From NCBI GenBank assembly GCA_965237725.1, contig OZ250151.1, positions 2,666,001 through 2,730,000 of the forward strand: a DNA stretch of 64,000 bases, given 5' to 3'. Shown piece by piece: positions 56,599 through 64,000 of this stretch; within the stretch, counting starts at the first letter, position 1, and the number at the start of each line of letters is the position of its first letter. The notes beneath the pieces were generated by a model. It did no database searches. It saw only the letters and a program-made list of their open reading frames with translations, and was not told the origin of the DNA. Made by a program: the position numbers and the translations under genes. Origin of the DNA: G965237725 sp965237725. GTDB lineage: Bacteria > Pseudomonadota > Gammaproteobacteria > Arenicellales > Poriferihabitantaceae.

Positions 56599-56904
56599 CG
56601 GCCAATTCAGACATGAGGGAACCGTTTTTAGGGGTTTACGTGTAAAAACCCGGACTTGATCTTATGAGTCTGCCAAGCAAGTTTAGATATCACCGTACAG
56701 CGACTGACGGTAAATTGCCCAGGCTGTGTAAAAACTCTAAATAGAAATAGTCAGTGGTAGAACAGGTCTCTAATTCATCGAAATCTATATGCTAGTGGAA
56801 TGATAATTATGCCTATCAATAGCATTGACAGCACTTGCGTGGCGTTGTCCCAAAAAGAAAACTAAAGACTGCGTTTTTACACACCCTCTGCCCGGAGCGG
56901 ACAA
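56599..56904. other. Intergenic stretch after the AraC gene
   Basis: These 306 bases separate the AraC-type gene and the convergent metal-response genes. I see no gene, no clear hairpin with a T-run and no repeat. Confidence 0.5.
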
Positions 56905-57273
56905 TTAGCTTTCCCAAAATTTGCCCCACACCGCGTCTGTGTACCACGCTATAAGCTTGCCACCAAGCAGTATCATTGCTCCCAACACCCACCAGGCGTA
57001 CGAGCCCAGAAAAAACAATCCAAAGCCATGCATAAATACTGGAATGGCCAGAATCAAATAATACGGACCGGTGAAGCGGCAATGTGTGCGCCCACAGCGG
57101 TGGGAATTTACGAGACAGGCCGTCCCCATCCAGATGAGAGCAACCAACCAGATAACAGTACGAGCCGGCTCAACTACAAGGGAGCCAGTTATAATAGCAA
57201 GGGAGGGCGCGCCCCAAGCGAAAGCATGGGTGCGGCTATTGCCGACCCAGTCTTTTGCTGACGGTTCGGACAT
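56905..57273 (-). CDS. Small membrane protein of the metal-response operon
   Basis: The product (122 residues) has about four hydrophobic helices and a conserved-looking loop HRCGRTHCRFTGPYY with two Cys and two His residues, which could bind a metal. It ends an operon with merF and a GDCC-type gene, starting 6 bases after the latter. I do not recognise the family, but the cysteine-histidine loop and context suggest a role in mercury or similar metal handling. Confidence 0.75.
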   Translation of the reverse strand: MSEPSAKDWVGNSRTHAFAWGAPSLAIITGSLVVEPARTVIWLVALIWMGTACLVNSHRCGRTHCRFTGPYYLILAIPVFMHGFGLFFLGSYAWWVLGAMILLGGKLIAWYTDAVWGKFWES

Positions 57274-57279
57274 GTTTAT

Positions 57280-57504
57280 CTATCCAGCACAGCAAGGATT
57301 ATCAAGTTGAATCGGTGGGCACGGTACAGTGCCATAGGAGCAATACACGCAGCAGTCACCCGCTTTGGGTTTTAGCAATACGCCACAGCCCTTGCAGTCA
57401 TAGAACCACTGGCATGCATTAGTTGGCATGGTTTCCGTTTCACTGTGTCCGCAACTTGGGCAGGTGATTGTCGAATCGGGGATTACACTCTTTGTTTTTT
57501 CCAT
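57280..57504 (-). CDS. GDCC-type cysteine-rich putative metal-binding protein
   Basis: The 74-residue product contains two CxxC/CxC-like knots (TCPSCGHSE and YDCKGCGVLL), followed by GDCCVYCSYGTVPCPP and a terminal CC pair. This matches small 'GDCCVxC domain' putative heavy-metal-binding proteins found with metal operons. It overlaps the end of merF by 22 bases, so translation is coupled. It probably binds a thiophilic metal in the cytoplasm. Confidence 0.85.
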   Translation of the reverse strand: MEKTKSVIPDSTITCPSCGHSETETMPTNACQWFYDCKGCGVLLKPKAGDCCVYCSYGTVPCPPIQLDNPCCAG

Positions 57505-57686
57505 AATGCATAGATAGTTATTAAAACGAATATCGCCAATGCAGGGAAAAGCACTAAATCGAGGTAGCCAATGATTGAGGATAGTCCGATTGCACTAAGC
57601 AAGATTACCAATACGGGAGTAAAGCAGCACAGTATCGCTATCACTGTGCCGATAATGCCTGTTTTAAGTAAGGTGGCGTTTTTCAT
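57483..57686 (-). CDS. merF: Mercuric transporter MerF
   Basis: MerF moves Hg(II) across the inner membrane. I take the start as ATG 57686 (MKNATLLKTG), because the upstream GTG at 57707 lies within the promoter spacer. The 67-residue product has two transmembrane helices. The vicinal-cysteine motif ILCCFTPVLVILL at the first helix matches the MerF metal site, and the second helix is LVLFPALAIFVLITIYAL. A second cysteine pair near the C-terminus, found in some MerF proteins, is missing (it ends KKQRV). Confidence 0.88.
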   Translation of the reverse strand: MKNATLLKTGIIGTVIAILCCFTPVLVILLSAIGLSSIIGYLDLVLFPALAIFVLITIYALWKKQRV

Positions 57687-57695
57687 AATGGTGGT

Positions 57696-57726
57696 ATCAT
57701 AATTCACATAGCTACTATGAGGTCAA
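57696..57726 (-). promoter_or_regulatory. MerR-type promoter/operator driving the merF unit
   Basis: On the minus strand TTGACC (57726-57721) and TATGAT (57701-57696) are separated by 19 bases, the over-long spacing that MerR-family activators correct by distorting DNA. The spacer contains a perfect dyad CATAG-TAG-CTATG, the likely operator. It sits between the divergent merF and MerR-type genes. The predicted transcription start would be within a few bases of the merF ATG. Confidence 0.75.
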
Positions 57727-57728
57727 CA

Positions 57729-58124
57729 ATGAAAATAGGCAGATTAGCAAAAGCTGTGAATTGCCATGTAGAGACAGTTCGCTATTACGAAAAAGAGGGG
57801 CAACTGCCATCATCCGAGAAGTCTGCAAACGGGTATGGTGAGTATTCTGACGTTCATCTAAATTTACTTCGCCTGATCCGGCATTCTAAAGATTTAGGGT
57901 TTCCACAAAAGCAGGTTCGCGAACTCGTACGTCTGGCAATAAGCCACGACGCTTCTTGCAATGAAGTACACCAGCTAACGTTGACCCAATTAGAGTTCAT
58001 TAAAGAAAAACTCAAAGGGCTCCGCAAAATGCAAAAAGATTTATCACTATTATCTAAGGCCTGCGAACAAAATAAACATCAAGATTGCCCTGTGCTTAAT
58101 CTGTTAGTGCAGGATTTAAAATGA
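57729..58124 (+). CDS. merR: MerR-family metal-responsive regulator
   Basis: The start is taken at ATG 57729 (MKIGRLAKAV), typical of the family; an in-frame ATG at 57717 would overlap the promoter. The 131-residue product has the winged-helix opening (KIGRLAKAVNCHVETVRYYE), then a coiled-coil. Three cysteines match the MerR metal site: one in ASCNEVHQ and two spaced nine apart in ACEQNKHQDC. A Hg(II)-type sensor is the best guess. Pb/Zn/Cd sensors differ in cysteine pattern. Confidence 0.87.
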   Translation: MKIGRLAKAVNCHVETVRYYEKEGQLPSSEKSANGYGEYSDVHLNLLRLIRHSKDLGFPQKQVRELVRLAISHDASCNEVHQLTLTQLEFIKEKLKGLRKMQKDLSLLSKACEQNKHQDCPVLNLLVQDLK

Positions 58125-58149
58125 CCGCTTCACGCCCTGAGGCGCTCGG

Positions 58150-59418
58150 TCAAGGGTTTATTGTATCAGGATAATGCACGAGCAAAGGAGATCCTCTTTT
58201 TTTTAATGCATTAAGATAAGTAGATTCATTATACGGTGTGTGGTTTTGCCAGCATCGATACAGGATACGAATCCACTTAAACGCTAATGCCCGAACAGCC
58301 GCCTGGTAAGTCGCCCCTTTACCACGCTGTTGACGATAGTAAGCCCCAGCCCAGTATGATTTGTTAATGGTCTGCGCAGCCCATTCGACAAAGGTCTGTC
58401 GCAGGAAGGACGAACATTGCCAGCGCCAGTGTACCCAGTGTTTTTTGCCACTGCGCTCTGTAACCGGAGCAATGCCGGCATATCGCTGCAACTCACTCGC
58501 GCTGTTAAATCGATCCCGCTGCTCGCCAAAGGCCACAAGCAGTCTCGGGGCCAATGAAGGCCCGGCACCCGGGAGCGCATCGAATAAAGCATAGTCAGGA
58601 TGCTGGGGAGCCAGTTCGGCAATGGCTTTGTCATACTGCTTAATCGCATTCAATGTAACACGCAGCATCTCCACCCATACGATGGCCTGTAGTCGATGCG
58701 GGCCGATGATACCCTCATCCAGGGTCAAGGGTGTTGCCGTCTTAATCGCTTCGACTCTATTGTCAAGGAGTTGACTGAATCGCATACTGTGTTGGTGGAA
58801 GAAAGTTGTCAGTGTTGTTCGACGGGCCCGTTTGACCTTAAGCAGGGTCGGCCAACGGGTAATGAAGTCACAAAAAAGCACCGTATCTATACGATCAAAC
58901 CATTCAAGGGGTTGGGGATAGTATTGTTTGAGTGTATTACGCAACCGATTGGTGGTCCGGACCCGATCATTGACCAGGCGTCGGCGTTGTTCAACTAAAG
59001 ACGCCAGGGCACGCATCTGCGCACTTTGTGGGTTGAGCGGTTTAAAACGTTCTGGGTGTTTGATGATCAGATCAAGGGCGAGTTCGGCGTCAGTGGGATC
59101 GTCCTTGGCACGACTGGGTGTAAATGCTTCTCGGTACCTGGCCAGGGTTGACGGATTAACCGGGAAGATCACAAAGCAATCGTGTTTCTGTAGGGCAGAG
59201 ATGATCGGCCCCTTCGACAGTTCCACAGCAACCGCCATCGGCGCACCAAAACGTCTCATCAATGACTGGGCCCATTGATCAAGTTCATCGGGTTGATGGG
59301 GTATCTGATCGAACTCCCTGATTCCAGTCTTGCTGGACTGTATACACATATCGTGCTTCCTGTCTGCCCAATCGATACCGATGTAGGCAGTAAAATATTT
59401 TTGATCTCCGCTATTCAT
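58150..59418 (-). CDS. IS110-family transposase
   Basis: The start is ATG 59418, which has a GGAGGAAT site 5-6 bases upstream; the frame runs further to 59481 without support. The 422-residue recombinase has a RuvC-like DEDD N-terminal domain (YIGIDWADRKHD, AVELSKGP, AKDDPTDAELA). The C-terminal Tnp20 domain has LPGAGPSLAPRLLVAFGE and the catalytic Ser region CSSFLRQTF. These are hallmarks of IS110 recombinases guided by a bridge RNA. The frame is complete. Confidence 0.95.
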   Translation of the reverse strand: MNSGDQKYFTAYIGIDWADRKHDMCIQSSKTGIREFDQIPHQPDELDQWAQSLMRRFGAPMAVAVELSKGPIISALQKHDCFVIFPVNPSTLARYREAFTPSRAKDDPTDAELALDLIIKHPERFKPLNPQSAQMRALASLVEQRRRLVNDRVRTTNRLRNTLKQYYPQPLEWFDRIDTVLFCDFITRWPTLLKVKRARRTTLTTFFHQHSMRFSQLLDNRVEAIKTATPLTLDEGIIGPHRLQAIVWVEMLRVTLNAIKQYDKAIAELAPQHPDYALFDALPGAGPSLAPRLLVAFGEQRDRFNSASELQRYAGIAPVTERSGKKHWVHWRWQCSSFLRQTFVEWAAQTINKSYWAGAYYRQQRGKGATYQAAVRALAFKWIRILYRCWQNHTPYNESTYLNALKKRGSPLLVHYPDTINP

Positions 59419-59690
59419 GAAATTCCTCCGCAGTGTTACATTATCAACAGGGATATGCGTGCTTGCGTTCTGCGAAAGCAATATAGATGAGCCGACACCG
59501 CGGCAGACCCTGAGTATTCGTTGACGAATGCAAGCGCACCTGCGGGCTCGAAACTAAAGCCGCAAACATCTTATGTTTGAGTATAGATATTCGTAGCCTG
59601 CAGGCGCATGTCCCGCTCTCTCTGACAGATACCTGTCAGATGTATGAAGTATTACAGAGAGGGGGACGGAAGGACTATACAGTGTATATA
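59419..59690 (-). ncRNA. Candidate bridge-RNA region of the IS110 element
   Basis: In IS110-group elements the non-coding left end upstream of the recombinase encodes a bridge RNA with target- and donor-binding loops. Here that region (upstream on the minus strand) has several short inverted repeats, for example CTCTCTGACAGATACCTGTCAG around 59617-59640 with a nearby matching GAGAGG, and GCAGGCGC/GCGCCTGC-like arms. I cannot determine the exact ends, as the element lacks terminal inverted repeats. The element's right end lies near 58150 or slightly lower. Confidence 0.35.
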
Positions 59691-60178
59691 GCAGAATCTT
59701 AGATTTTCACAACGAGTGACCGCAGTATAAAGCTGCCATCGAATTGGTTCAATACTGCAATCTCGTCAATGAATGAAGCGAGTATTCTATTGCCAGTGTC
59801 AAATCATATCGATCCCAAAATTTAACAATATCAGATTACGTCAGTATATTTGCTGTTTAAGTTAAAGAGGATAAATCAACTAATTCTCCTGTAGTTGCTC
59901 CAAGCTATTGTTTCTCCTAAGAACCATACGTTCTCGGTTCGAGGGTATTGATTCAGACTAAAATTATTTGGCAACTTTTTCACTTTAGCTGTGGATAAAA
60001 TCTGTTGTTGAGATTAGACTATGGTCATCAATCGCGACGTTACAGTTGCTCTATTAAAGATAATTATCACTATTTATCCTTAATAATCAATATCTTACGT
60101 TAATATTGATTGATCAACCAGGGTGCAATGATTGTTGCTCTGGGCATATTACAAACTTTCTATTAGAGTGAACAAAAT
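59691..60178. other. Upstream region of dnaA with a perfect DnaA box
   Basis: A perfect DnaA box in the reverse sense (TGTGGATAA) lies at 59990-59998, and the sequence from about 60050 to 60120 is very AT-rich, as in DNA-unwinding regions or promoters. This could be the dnaA promoter with autoregulation, or a second origin segment. rpmH, which usually lies upstream of dnaA, is absent and is replaced by the IS110 element. I see no gene here. Confidence 0.55.
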
Positions 60179-61558
60179 TTGAGCAATCCTCAGATCTGGG
60201 ATACCTGTCTTTTGAAATTGCAGAAAGAATTTACTGCTGAAGACATCAATACCTGGATAAAACCACTGCATTCGTTCTATAGCGGACATACCCTGAAACT
60301 GCTGGCACCCAACCGCTATGTCCTGACCTATGTAAAAAACAATCTGTTTGGGCAAATTGAAAGCATTGTTCTGAATCTTGATCTCGGTATCAAGCGGGTC
60401 CAATTTGAAATCGGCAGTTATGGCCTTGATGCCCAGGACGCTACCGTAAATAAGCCAACTCACTCTGGGCCTTCATCTAACAATTCAGGAAGTAGTGGTC
60501 AGATTAATGACAGAATGGATTCTTCACTGCCCTATTCAGGGGGCGTACTGAATTCGGAGTATGTTTTTGACACTCATGTAGAAGGCAAATCCAACCAGCT
60601 CGCCAGGGCTGCGGCTATGCAGGTTGGCAAAAGCCCGGGAAAGGCTTTTAATCCTTTGTTTATCTATGGTGGCGTCGGTCTGGGTAAAACCCATTTAATG
60701 CAGGCTGCCGGGAATTTGCTGTTGCAAAGCAATCCAGGGGCCAAAGTGATTTATATCCACTCAGAATTATTTGTGAATGACATGGTAAAAGCGTTGAAAA
60801 ACAACACCATGAATGAGTTTAAGCGCTATTACCGCACCCTGGATGCCCTGCTTATCGATGATATCCAGTTTTTCGCCAGAAAAACCCAGTCACAGGAAGA
60901 GTTTTTCCATACCTTTAATTCACTACTTGAAGGTCAAAAACAGATCATAATCACCAGTGATCGTATTCCCAAGGCAATCAATCACGTAGAAGAGCGATTA
61001 TTGTCTCGGTTTGGCTCTGGTTTGACCGTTTGCATCGATCCGCCCGAGCTGGAAACCCGTGTGGCTATCCTTGAGAAAAAGGCGCTGGAGCGGGGAATCG
61101 AGCTTCCCAATGACGTCGCCTTTTTTGTGGCTAGCACGGTGCGGTCCAATGTCAGAGAGCTGGAGGGTGCATTGCACCGAATTCTGGCCAATTCCAGCTT
61201 TACCGGGCGAGAGATTGATGTAGAACTGGCTCGCGAGGCACTCCGGGATATTTTGATATATCAGGAAAAACAAATCAGTATCGAAAATATTCAACAAACC
61301 GTTGCTGAGTACTACAAGATCAGAGTTGCCGATTTGTTGTCCAAAAACCGATCCAGGGATGTAACGCGACCACGGCAACTGGCGATGTCTTTTGCCAAAG
61401 AATTTACCAATTTGAGTTTGCCCCAGATAGGTGACCGGTTTGGTGGCAGGGATCATACAACGGTATTGCATGCCTGTAGAAAAATTACCGAATTAATGAA
61501 ATCTGACTCCAAAATGACAGAAGATTATCGAAATCTTCAACGCCTGTTTGGCGGATAA
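60179..61558 (+). CDS. dnaA: Chromosomal replication initiator DnaA
   Basis: DnaA binds 9-mer boxes and unwinds the origin. The 459-residue product has domain I (IWDTCLLKLQKEFTAEDINTW), a variable linker rich in Ser and Asn (residues ~85-125) and the AAA+ domain. That domain has Walker A GGVGLGKTHLM and Walker B LLIDDIQFFARK. Domain IV carries the DRFGGRDHTTVLHACRKI signature. The start is TTG 60179, in keeping with the non-ATG starts often used for dnaA; the ribosome-binding site is weak (GAGTG). Confidence 0.98.
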   Translation: MSNPQIWDTCLLKLQKEFTAEDINTWIKPLHSFYSGHTLKLLAPNRYVLTYVKNNLFGQIESIVLNLDLGIKRVQFEIGSYGLDAQDATVNKPTHSGPSSNNSGSSGQINDRMDSSLPYSGGVLNSEYVFDTHVEGKSNQLARAAAMQVGKSPGKAFNPLFIYGGVGLGKTHLMQAAGNLLLQSNPGAKVIYIHSELFVNDMVKALKNNTMNEFKRYYRTLDALLIDDIQFFARKTQSQEEFFHTFNSLLEGQKQIIITSDRIPKAINHVEERLLSRFGSGLTVCIDPPELETRVAILEKKALERGIELPNDVAFFVASTVRSNVRELEGALHRILANSSFTGREIDVELAREALRDILIYQEKQISIENIQQTVAEYYKIRVADLLSKNRSRDVTRPRQLAMSFAKEFTNLSLPQIGDRFGGRDHTTVLHACRKITELMKSDSKMTEDYRNLQRLFGG

Positions 61559-61813
61559 TCGGTAATAGATCTCAATAGCCTAACTTTATCCTGATTATCT
61601 ATGTATGAAATTGTGGGTAACCTGTTAACAACTGGTGTTTTTCTGTTAGCGACGATGTGGAAAAGAGTTACCCACAAATTGTTAAATCGTTTTACAATAC
61701 TTTTACCTGAAATTACCCACAAGAAAAGGGACTATAAGTCACTGAAATACAGCCTGTAAACCTATTTATCCACAAATCCACAGCCCTTATATCTACTACT
61801 ATTATCTATATAC
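61559..61813. other. Candidate replication origin (oriC) between dnaA and dnaN
   Basis: This 255-base AT-rich spacer contains at least four DnaA-box 9-mers: TGTGGGTAA at 61612-61620 (reverse), TTACCCACA at 61668-61676 and 61713-61721, and the consensus TTATCCACA at 61766-61774. Weaker variants lie at 61656 and 61774. A spacer of this kind between dnaA and dnaN is a known origin location in other bacteria, including pseudomonads. I did not compute GC skew. Confidence 0.75.
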
Positions 61814-62917
61814 ATGAATATTAAAATAGCAAGAGCAAAACTCCTACCCGCACTTAATTTAGTCAGTAGCGTAGTCGAAAAACGTCAGACTTTACCCATC
61901 CTTGCAAACTTATATTTCAACCATACTGATGGCAAACTTAATCTGGTTGGTACTGATCTGGAAGTAGAAATTTCAGAAACCGTCGATGGCGTAGAAGGGG
62001 ATAATGGCTCATTCACAATTTCTTCGCGGAAACTGCTGGATATATCGAGGATGTTGCCGGAGAGCGCTGAATTGAATCTCAAACGCGATGCAAATAACAT
62101 TATTGTTTCCTCAGGGCGCAGTCGCTATACCCTTAAAACCCTGGATGCTGAAGAATTTCCACGAATAGAAGCCAGTAACTGGGAAGAGCGATTTAAGATA
62201 AAACAATCAGACTTGAAGTCTTTGCTCGGCAAAACAGCGTTTGCCATGGCAGTTCAGGATGTTCGATACTATTTGAACGGGGTATTATTCGAATTGAGCC
62301 AGAACAGCCTGCGGGCAATTGCTACCGACGGCCATCGCCTGGCACAAACTGATGTGGATATTGAGCTGGACTCGAATAGTACTCGGCAGCTCATCGTCCC
62401 AAGGAAAGCCATCGCAGAAATTAACCGTTTTCTGGACGGTGAAGACGACAATGAACTAACCATTGAAATGAGTAAAAATCACTTAAAACTCAGCAATGGC
62501 GAAACCATATTGATTACCAAACTTATCGATGGAAAATTTCCAGAGTTCAAAGGCGTATTGGAAACCGAGCTCAATATAACCCTTAAGATTGATCGAGCCG
62601 AATTAATCGAAACCCTCAACCGAGCGGCGGTATTAACTACGGATCGATTCAAGGGCGTGAAAATCATTCTAGAGCCCGGGGTCATGCGTATCACTGCAAA
62701 CAACCCGGAACAAGAAGAAGCGGTTGAAGAACTGGAAATTGATTACAACGGTGAAAACGTTGAAACCGGCTACAACGTAAGTTATCTTATAGATGCTGCG
62801 CGGGTTATCAGCACCGAAAGCGTTGAACTTCATCTTCAGGGCAGTGATGGAATTTGTATCGTCAAACAACCCGATGACAATCGCTCCACCTGGCTTGTTA
62901 TGCCAATGAGAATATAA
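61814..62917 (+). CDS. dnaN: DNA polymerase III beta sliding clamp
   Basis: DnaN forms the ring-shaped clamp that tethers polymerase III to DNA. The 367-residue product has three repeated domains of ~120 residues. It opens MNIKIARAKLLPALN and contains ALRAIATDGHRLAQT. It ends LVMPMRI, matching the C-terminal MPMRL motif of the family. It follows the origin region and is followed by a strong terminator rather than recF. Confidence 0.98.
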   Translation: MNIKIARAKLLPALNLVSSVVEKRQTLPILANLYFNHTDGKLNLVGTDLEVEISETVDGVEGDNGSFTISSRKLLDISRMLPESAELNLKRDANNIIVSSGRSRYTLKTLDAEEFPRIEASNWEERFKIKQSDLKSLLGKTAFAMAVQDVRYYLNGVLFELSQNSLRAIATDGHRLAQTDVDIELDSNSTRQLIVPRKAIAEINRFLDGEDDNELTIEMSKNHLKLSNGETILITKLIDGKFPEFKGVLETELNITLKIDRAELIETLNRAAVLTTDRFKGVKIILEPGVMRITANNPEQEEAVEELEIDYNGENVETGYNVSYLIDAARVISTESVELHLQGSDGICIVKQPDDNRSTWLVMPMRI

Positions 62918-62947
62918 AGCAGAATAACCAGACCTAGAAAGAAAAAC

Positions 62948-62973
62948 AAAGCCGGGTTCAGCCCGGCTTTTTG
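62948..62973 (+). terminator. Rho-independent terminator after dnaN
   Basis: AAAGCCGGG, a TTCAG loop and CCCGGCTTT form a stem followed by a T-rich tail (TTTTTGTTG). It terminates the dnaA-dnaN unit, so gyrB must have its own promoter. Confidence 0.9.
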
Positions 62974-63012
62974 TTGTCCAAGTTATTCCAGAGTGATGAC
63001 AGCTTTCGACAA

Positions 63013-63028
63013 TGTTTCACGTGAAACA
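63013..63028. promoter_or_regulatory. parS: parS site 1
   Basis: TGTTTCACGTGAAACA is a perfect 16-bp palindrome and matches the widely conserved ParB-binding parS consensus. It lies close to the candidate origin, as expected for ParABS, and the window encodes ParA and ParB. A second identical site is 41 bases further on. Confidence 0.92.
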
Positions 63029-63053
63029 ATACAAAAAGGGGAAATTTAAACAA

Positions 63054-63069
63054 TGTTTCACGTGAAACA
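63054..63069. promoter_or_regulatory. parS: parS site 2
   Basis: This second TGTTTCACGTGAAACA palindrome is identical to the first over 16 bp and starts 41 bases after it (about four helical turns). Clustered parS sites strengthen ParB loading. Confidence 0.92.
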
Positions 63070-63342
63070 TCAAACAGGAAAATATATAAATAGAACCAAA
63101 TACAACGGGTTTGGTGGGATTGAATAACACGCGATACGGGCTAAATAAAAGATCAGGAAGCGGCCAAAACACCACGGCTAAAAAACAACTTTTTAGCTAT
63201 ACGGATAGACCGCGAGCCCAGCAAAAATAATAACGTAACTTATTGATTAATAAGGAATATAATAGATAACAGCGTGTAAGGAAAAACCCATTTTGGACGC
63301 CGGATATGGTAAAATCCGCGGTTTAATTTTTGGAAAACTATA
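63070..63342. other. Spacer upstream of gyrB, no recF
   Basis: This is 273 bases with an AT hairpin GCTAAAAA/TTTTTAGC at 63177-63197. No gene is visible, and no recF remnant was recognised in any frame. The gyrB promoter is expected here, but I could not place a convincing -35/-10 pair. Confidence 0.5.
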
Positions 63343-64000
63343 ATGTCCAGCGACTACGATTCGAGTAGTATAAAAGTCCTGAAAGGACTCGACGCGGTAC
63401 GTAAAAGACCAGGTATGTATATTGGGGATACCGATGACGGCACCGGCCTCCACCATATGGTATTCGAGGTCGTAGACAACGCCATAGACGAAGCTCTGGC
63501 TGGCCATTGTAGTCAAATCGAGGTCACAATACATAGCGGTGAGACGATTACCGTAAGCGATGACGGTCGGGGGATACCCACAGGAATACTAGAAGAAGAA
63601 GGCGGCAAGAGTGCCGCTGAGATCATAATGACGGTGTTACACGCAGGGGGCAAATTCGATCAGGATTCCTACAAAGTTTCGGGTGGGCTCCACGGCGTTG
63701 GTGTCTCGGTGGTTAATGCGTTATCGGAAAGCCTGGTCATGGAAATTAAACGAGACGGCAAGGTGCATACCCAGGAATACGCCCACGGCGTCCCCCTGGC
63801 GCCTCTAGGGGTAACTGGCGATACAGAAACGACGGGCACGAAGATCACCTTCATGGCGAGCAACAAAACCTTTAGTCATGTTGAGTACCACTATGAAATT
63901 CTGGCCAAGCGTCTTCGGGAATTATCATTTTTAAATTCGGGTATTCGTATTGAGCTCAAAGATGAGCGAACAGAACATCATGATGTATTTGAATACGAAG
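63343..64000 (+). CDS. gyrB: DNA gyrase subunit B, 3' end outside the window
   Basis: GyrB is the ATPase subunit of gyrase, which introduces negative supercoils. The visible 219 residues start at ATG 63343 (MSSDYDSSSIKVLKGLDAVR) and include RPGMYIGDT, the ATP-site EVVDNAIDEAL, the SDDGRGIPTG motif and the KVSGGLHGVGVSVVNALS glycine loop. The reading frame is open to the window's end. There is no recF between dnaN and gyrB. Confidence 0.97.
   Translation, partial: MSSDYDSSSIKVLKGLDAVRKRPGMYIGDTDDGTGLHHMVFEVVDNAIDEALAGHCSQIEVTIHSGETITVSDDGRGIPTGILEEEGGKSAAEIIMTVLHAGGKFDQDSYKVSGGLHGVGVSVVNALSESLVMEIKRDGKVHTQEYAHGVPLAPLGVTGDTETTGTKITFMASNKTFSHVEYHYEILAKRLRELSFLNSGIRIELKDERTEHHDVFEYE

Noticed and set aside
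59419..59481. N-terminal extension of the IS110 recombinase from 59481
   Set aside because: A strong GGAGGAAT site precedes ATG 59418, and the extension does not resemble the family N-terminus.

Overview
The window looks like the origin-proximal part of the chromosome of a gammaproteobacterium, probably free-living and Gram-negative. The evidence is a proteobacterial-type F-ATPase operon (atpIBEFHAGDC), rsmG-parA-parB, dnaA-dnaN-gyrB with a DnaA-box-rich dnaA/dnaN spacer, parS sites, a Wzm/Wzt polysaccharide export system and beta-barrel/autotransporter-like surface proteins. I made no database search, so the lineage is inferred.

Layout. 1-9066: a plus-strand run of six genes of unknown function: two large beta-rich proteins, then four tandem secreted paralogues with a shared Cys/His-containing core. 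9067-9885: a convergent gene for a secreted protein with a very acidic tail. 9901-10624: 183-bp and 68-bp tandem repeats running into the 3' end of atpC. 10606-17810 (minus): ATP synthase. 17996-18470: more dispersed-repeat sequence. 18475-20842 (minus): parB, parA, rsmG. 20926-22770: a two-domain glycosyltransferase. 23025-28687: a DppABCDF-type peptide ABC importer with a terminator-like hairpin after the binding protein. 28691-29401: a TauE/SafE-type permease. 29598-40394 (minus): a tightly packed eight-gene surface-polysaccharide operon. 40767-44037: a subtilisin-like, probably surface-anchored protease gene split by an IS30-family element. 44313-45914 (minus): pckA, flanked by two related MITE-like elements.

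46333-51638 is the most unusual region: a complete set of LysW-carrier amino-acid biosynthesis genes (lysW, lysX/argX, lysY/argC, lysZ/argB, lysJ/argD). A class II glutamine-amidotransferase-like Ntn hydrolase is embedded in the run and a DUF1185-type protein follows. LysW carries the amino acid on the gamma-carboxyl of a C-terminal Glu in characterised systems. Here the encoded LysW ends in Gln (EDWGQ), and no LysK/ArgE-type releasing hydrolase lies in the run. The embedded Ntn hydrolase has the right chemistry either to deamidate the terminal Gln or to cut a gamma-glutamyl linkage. That is a hypothesis.

51719-56598 holds a membrane glycosyltransferase-like protein, a hexapeptide acetyltransferase, an alpha/beta-hydrolase-OsmC fusion and an AraC/GyrI-type regulator. 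56905-58124 is a small metal-response island: a MerR-type regulator divergent from merF, a GDCC-type cysteine protein and a membrane protein, with a 19-bp-spacer promoter and no merA. 58150-~59690 is an IS110-family element. 60179-64000 is dnaA, a likely oriC, dnaN, two perfect parS-type palindromes where recF would be expected, and the 5' part of gyrB. I found no tRNA, rRNA or CRISPR array.
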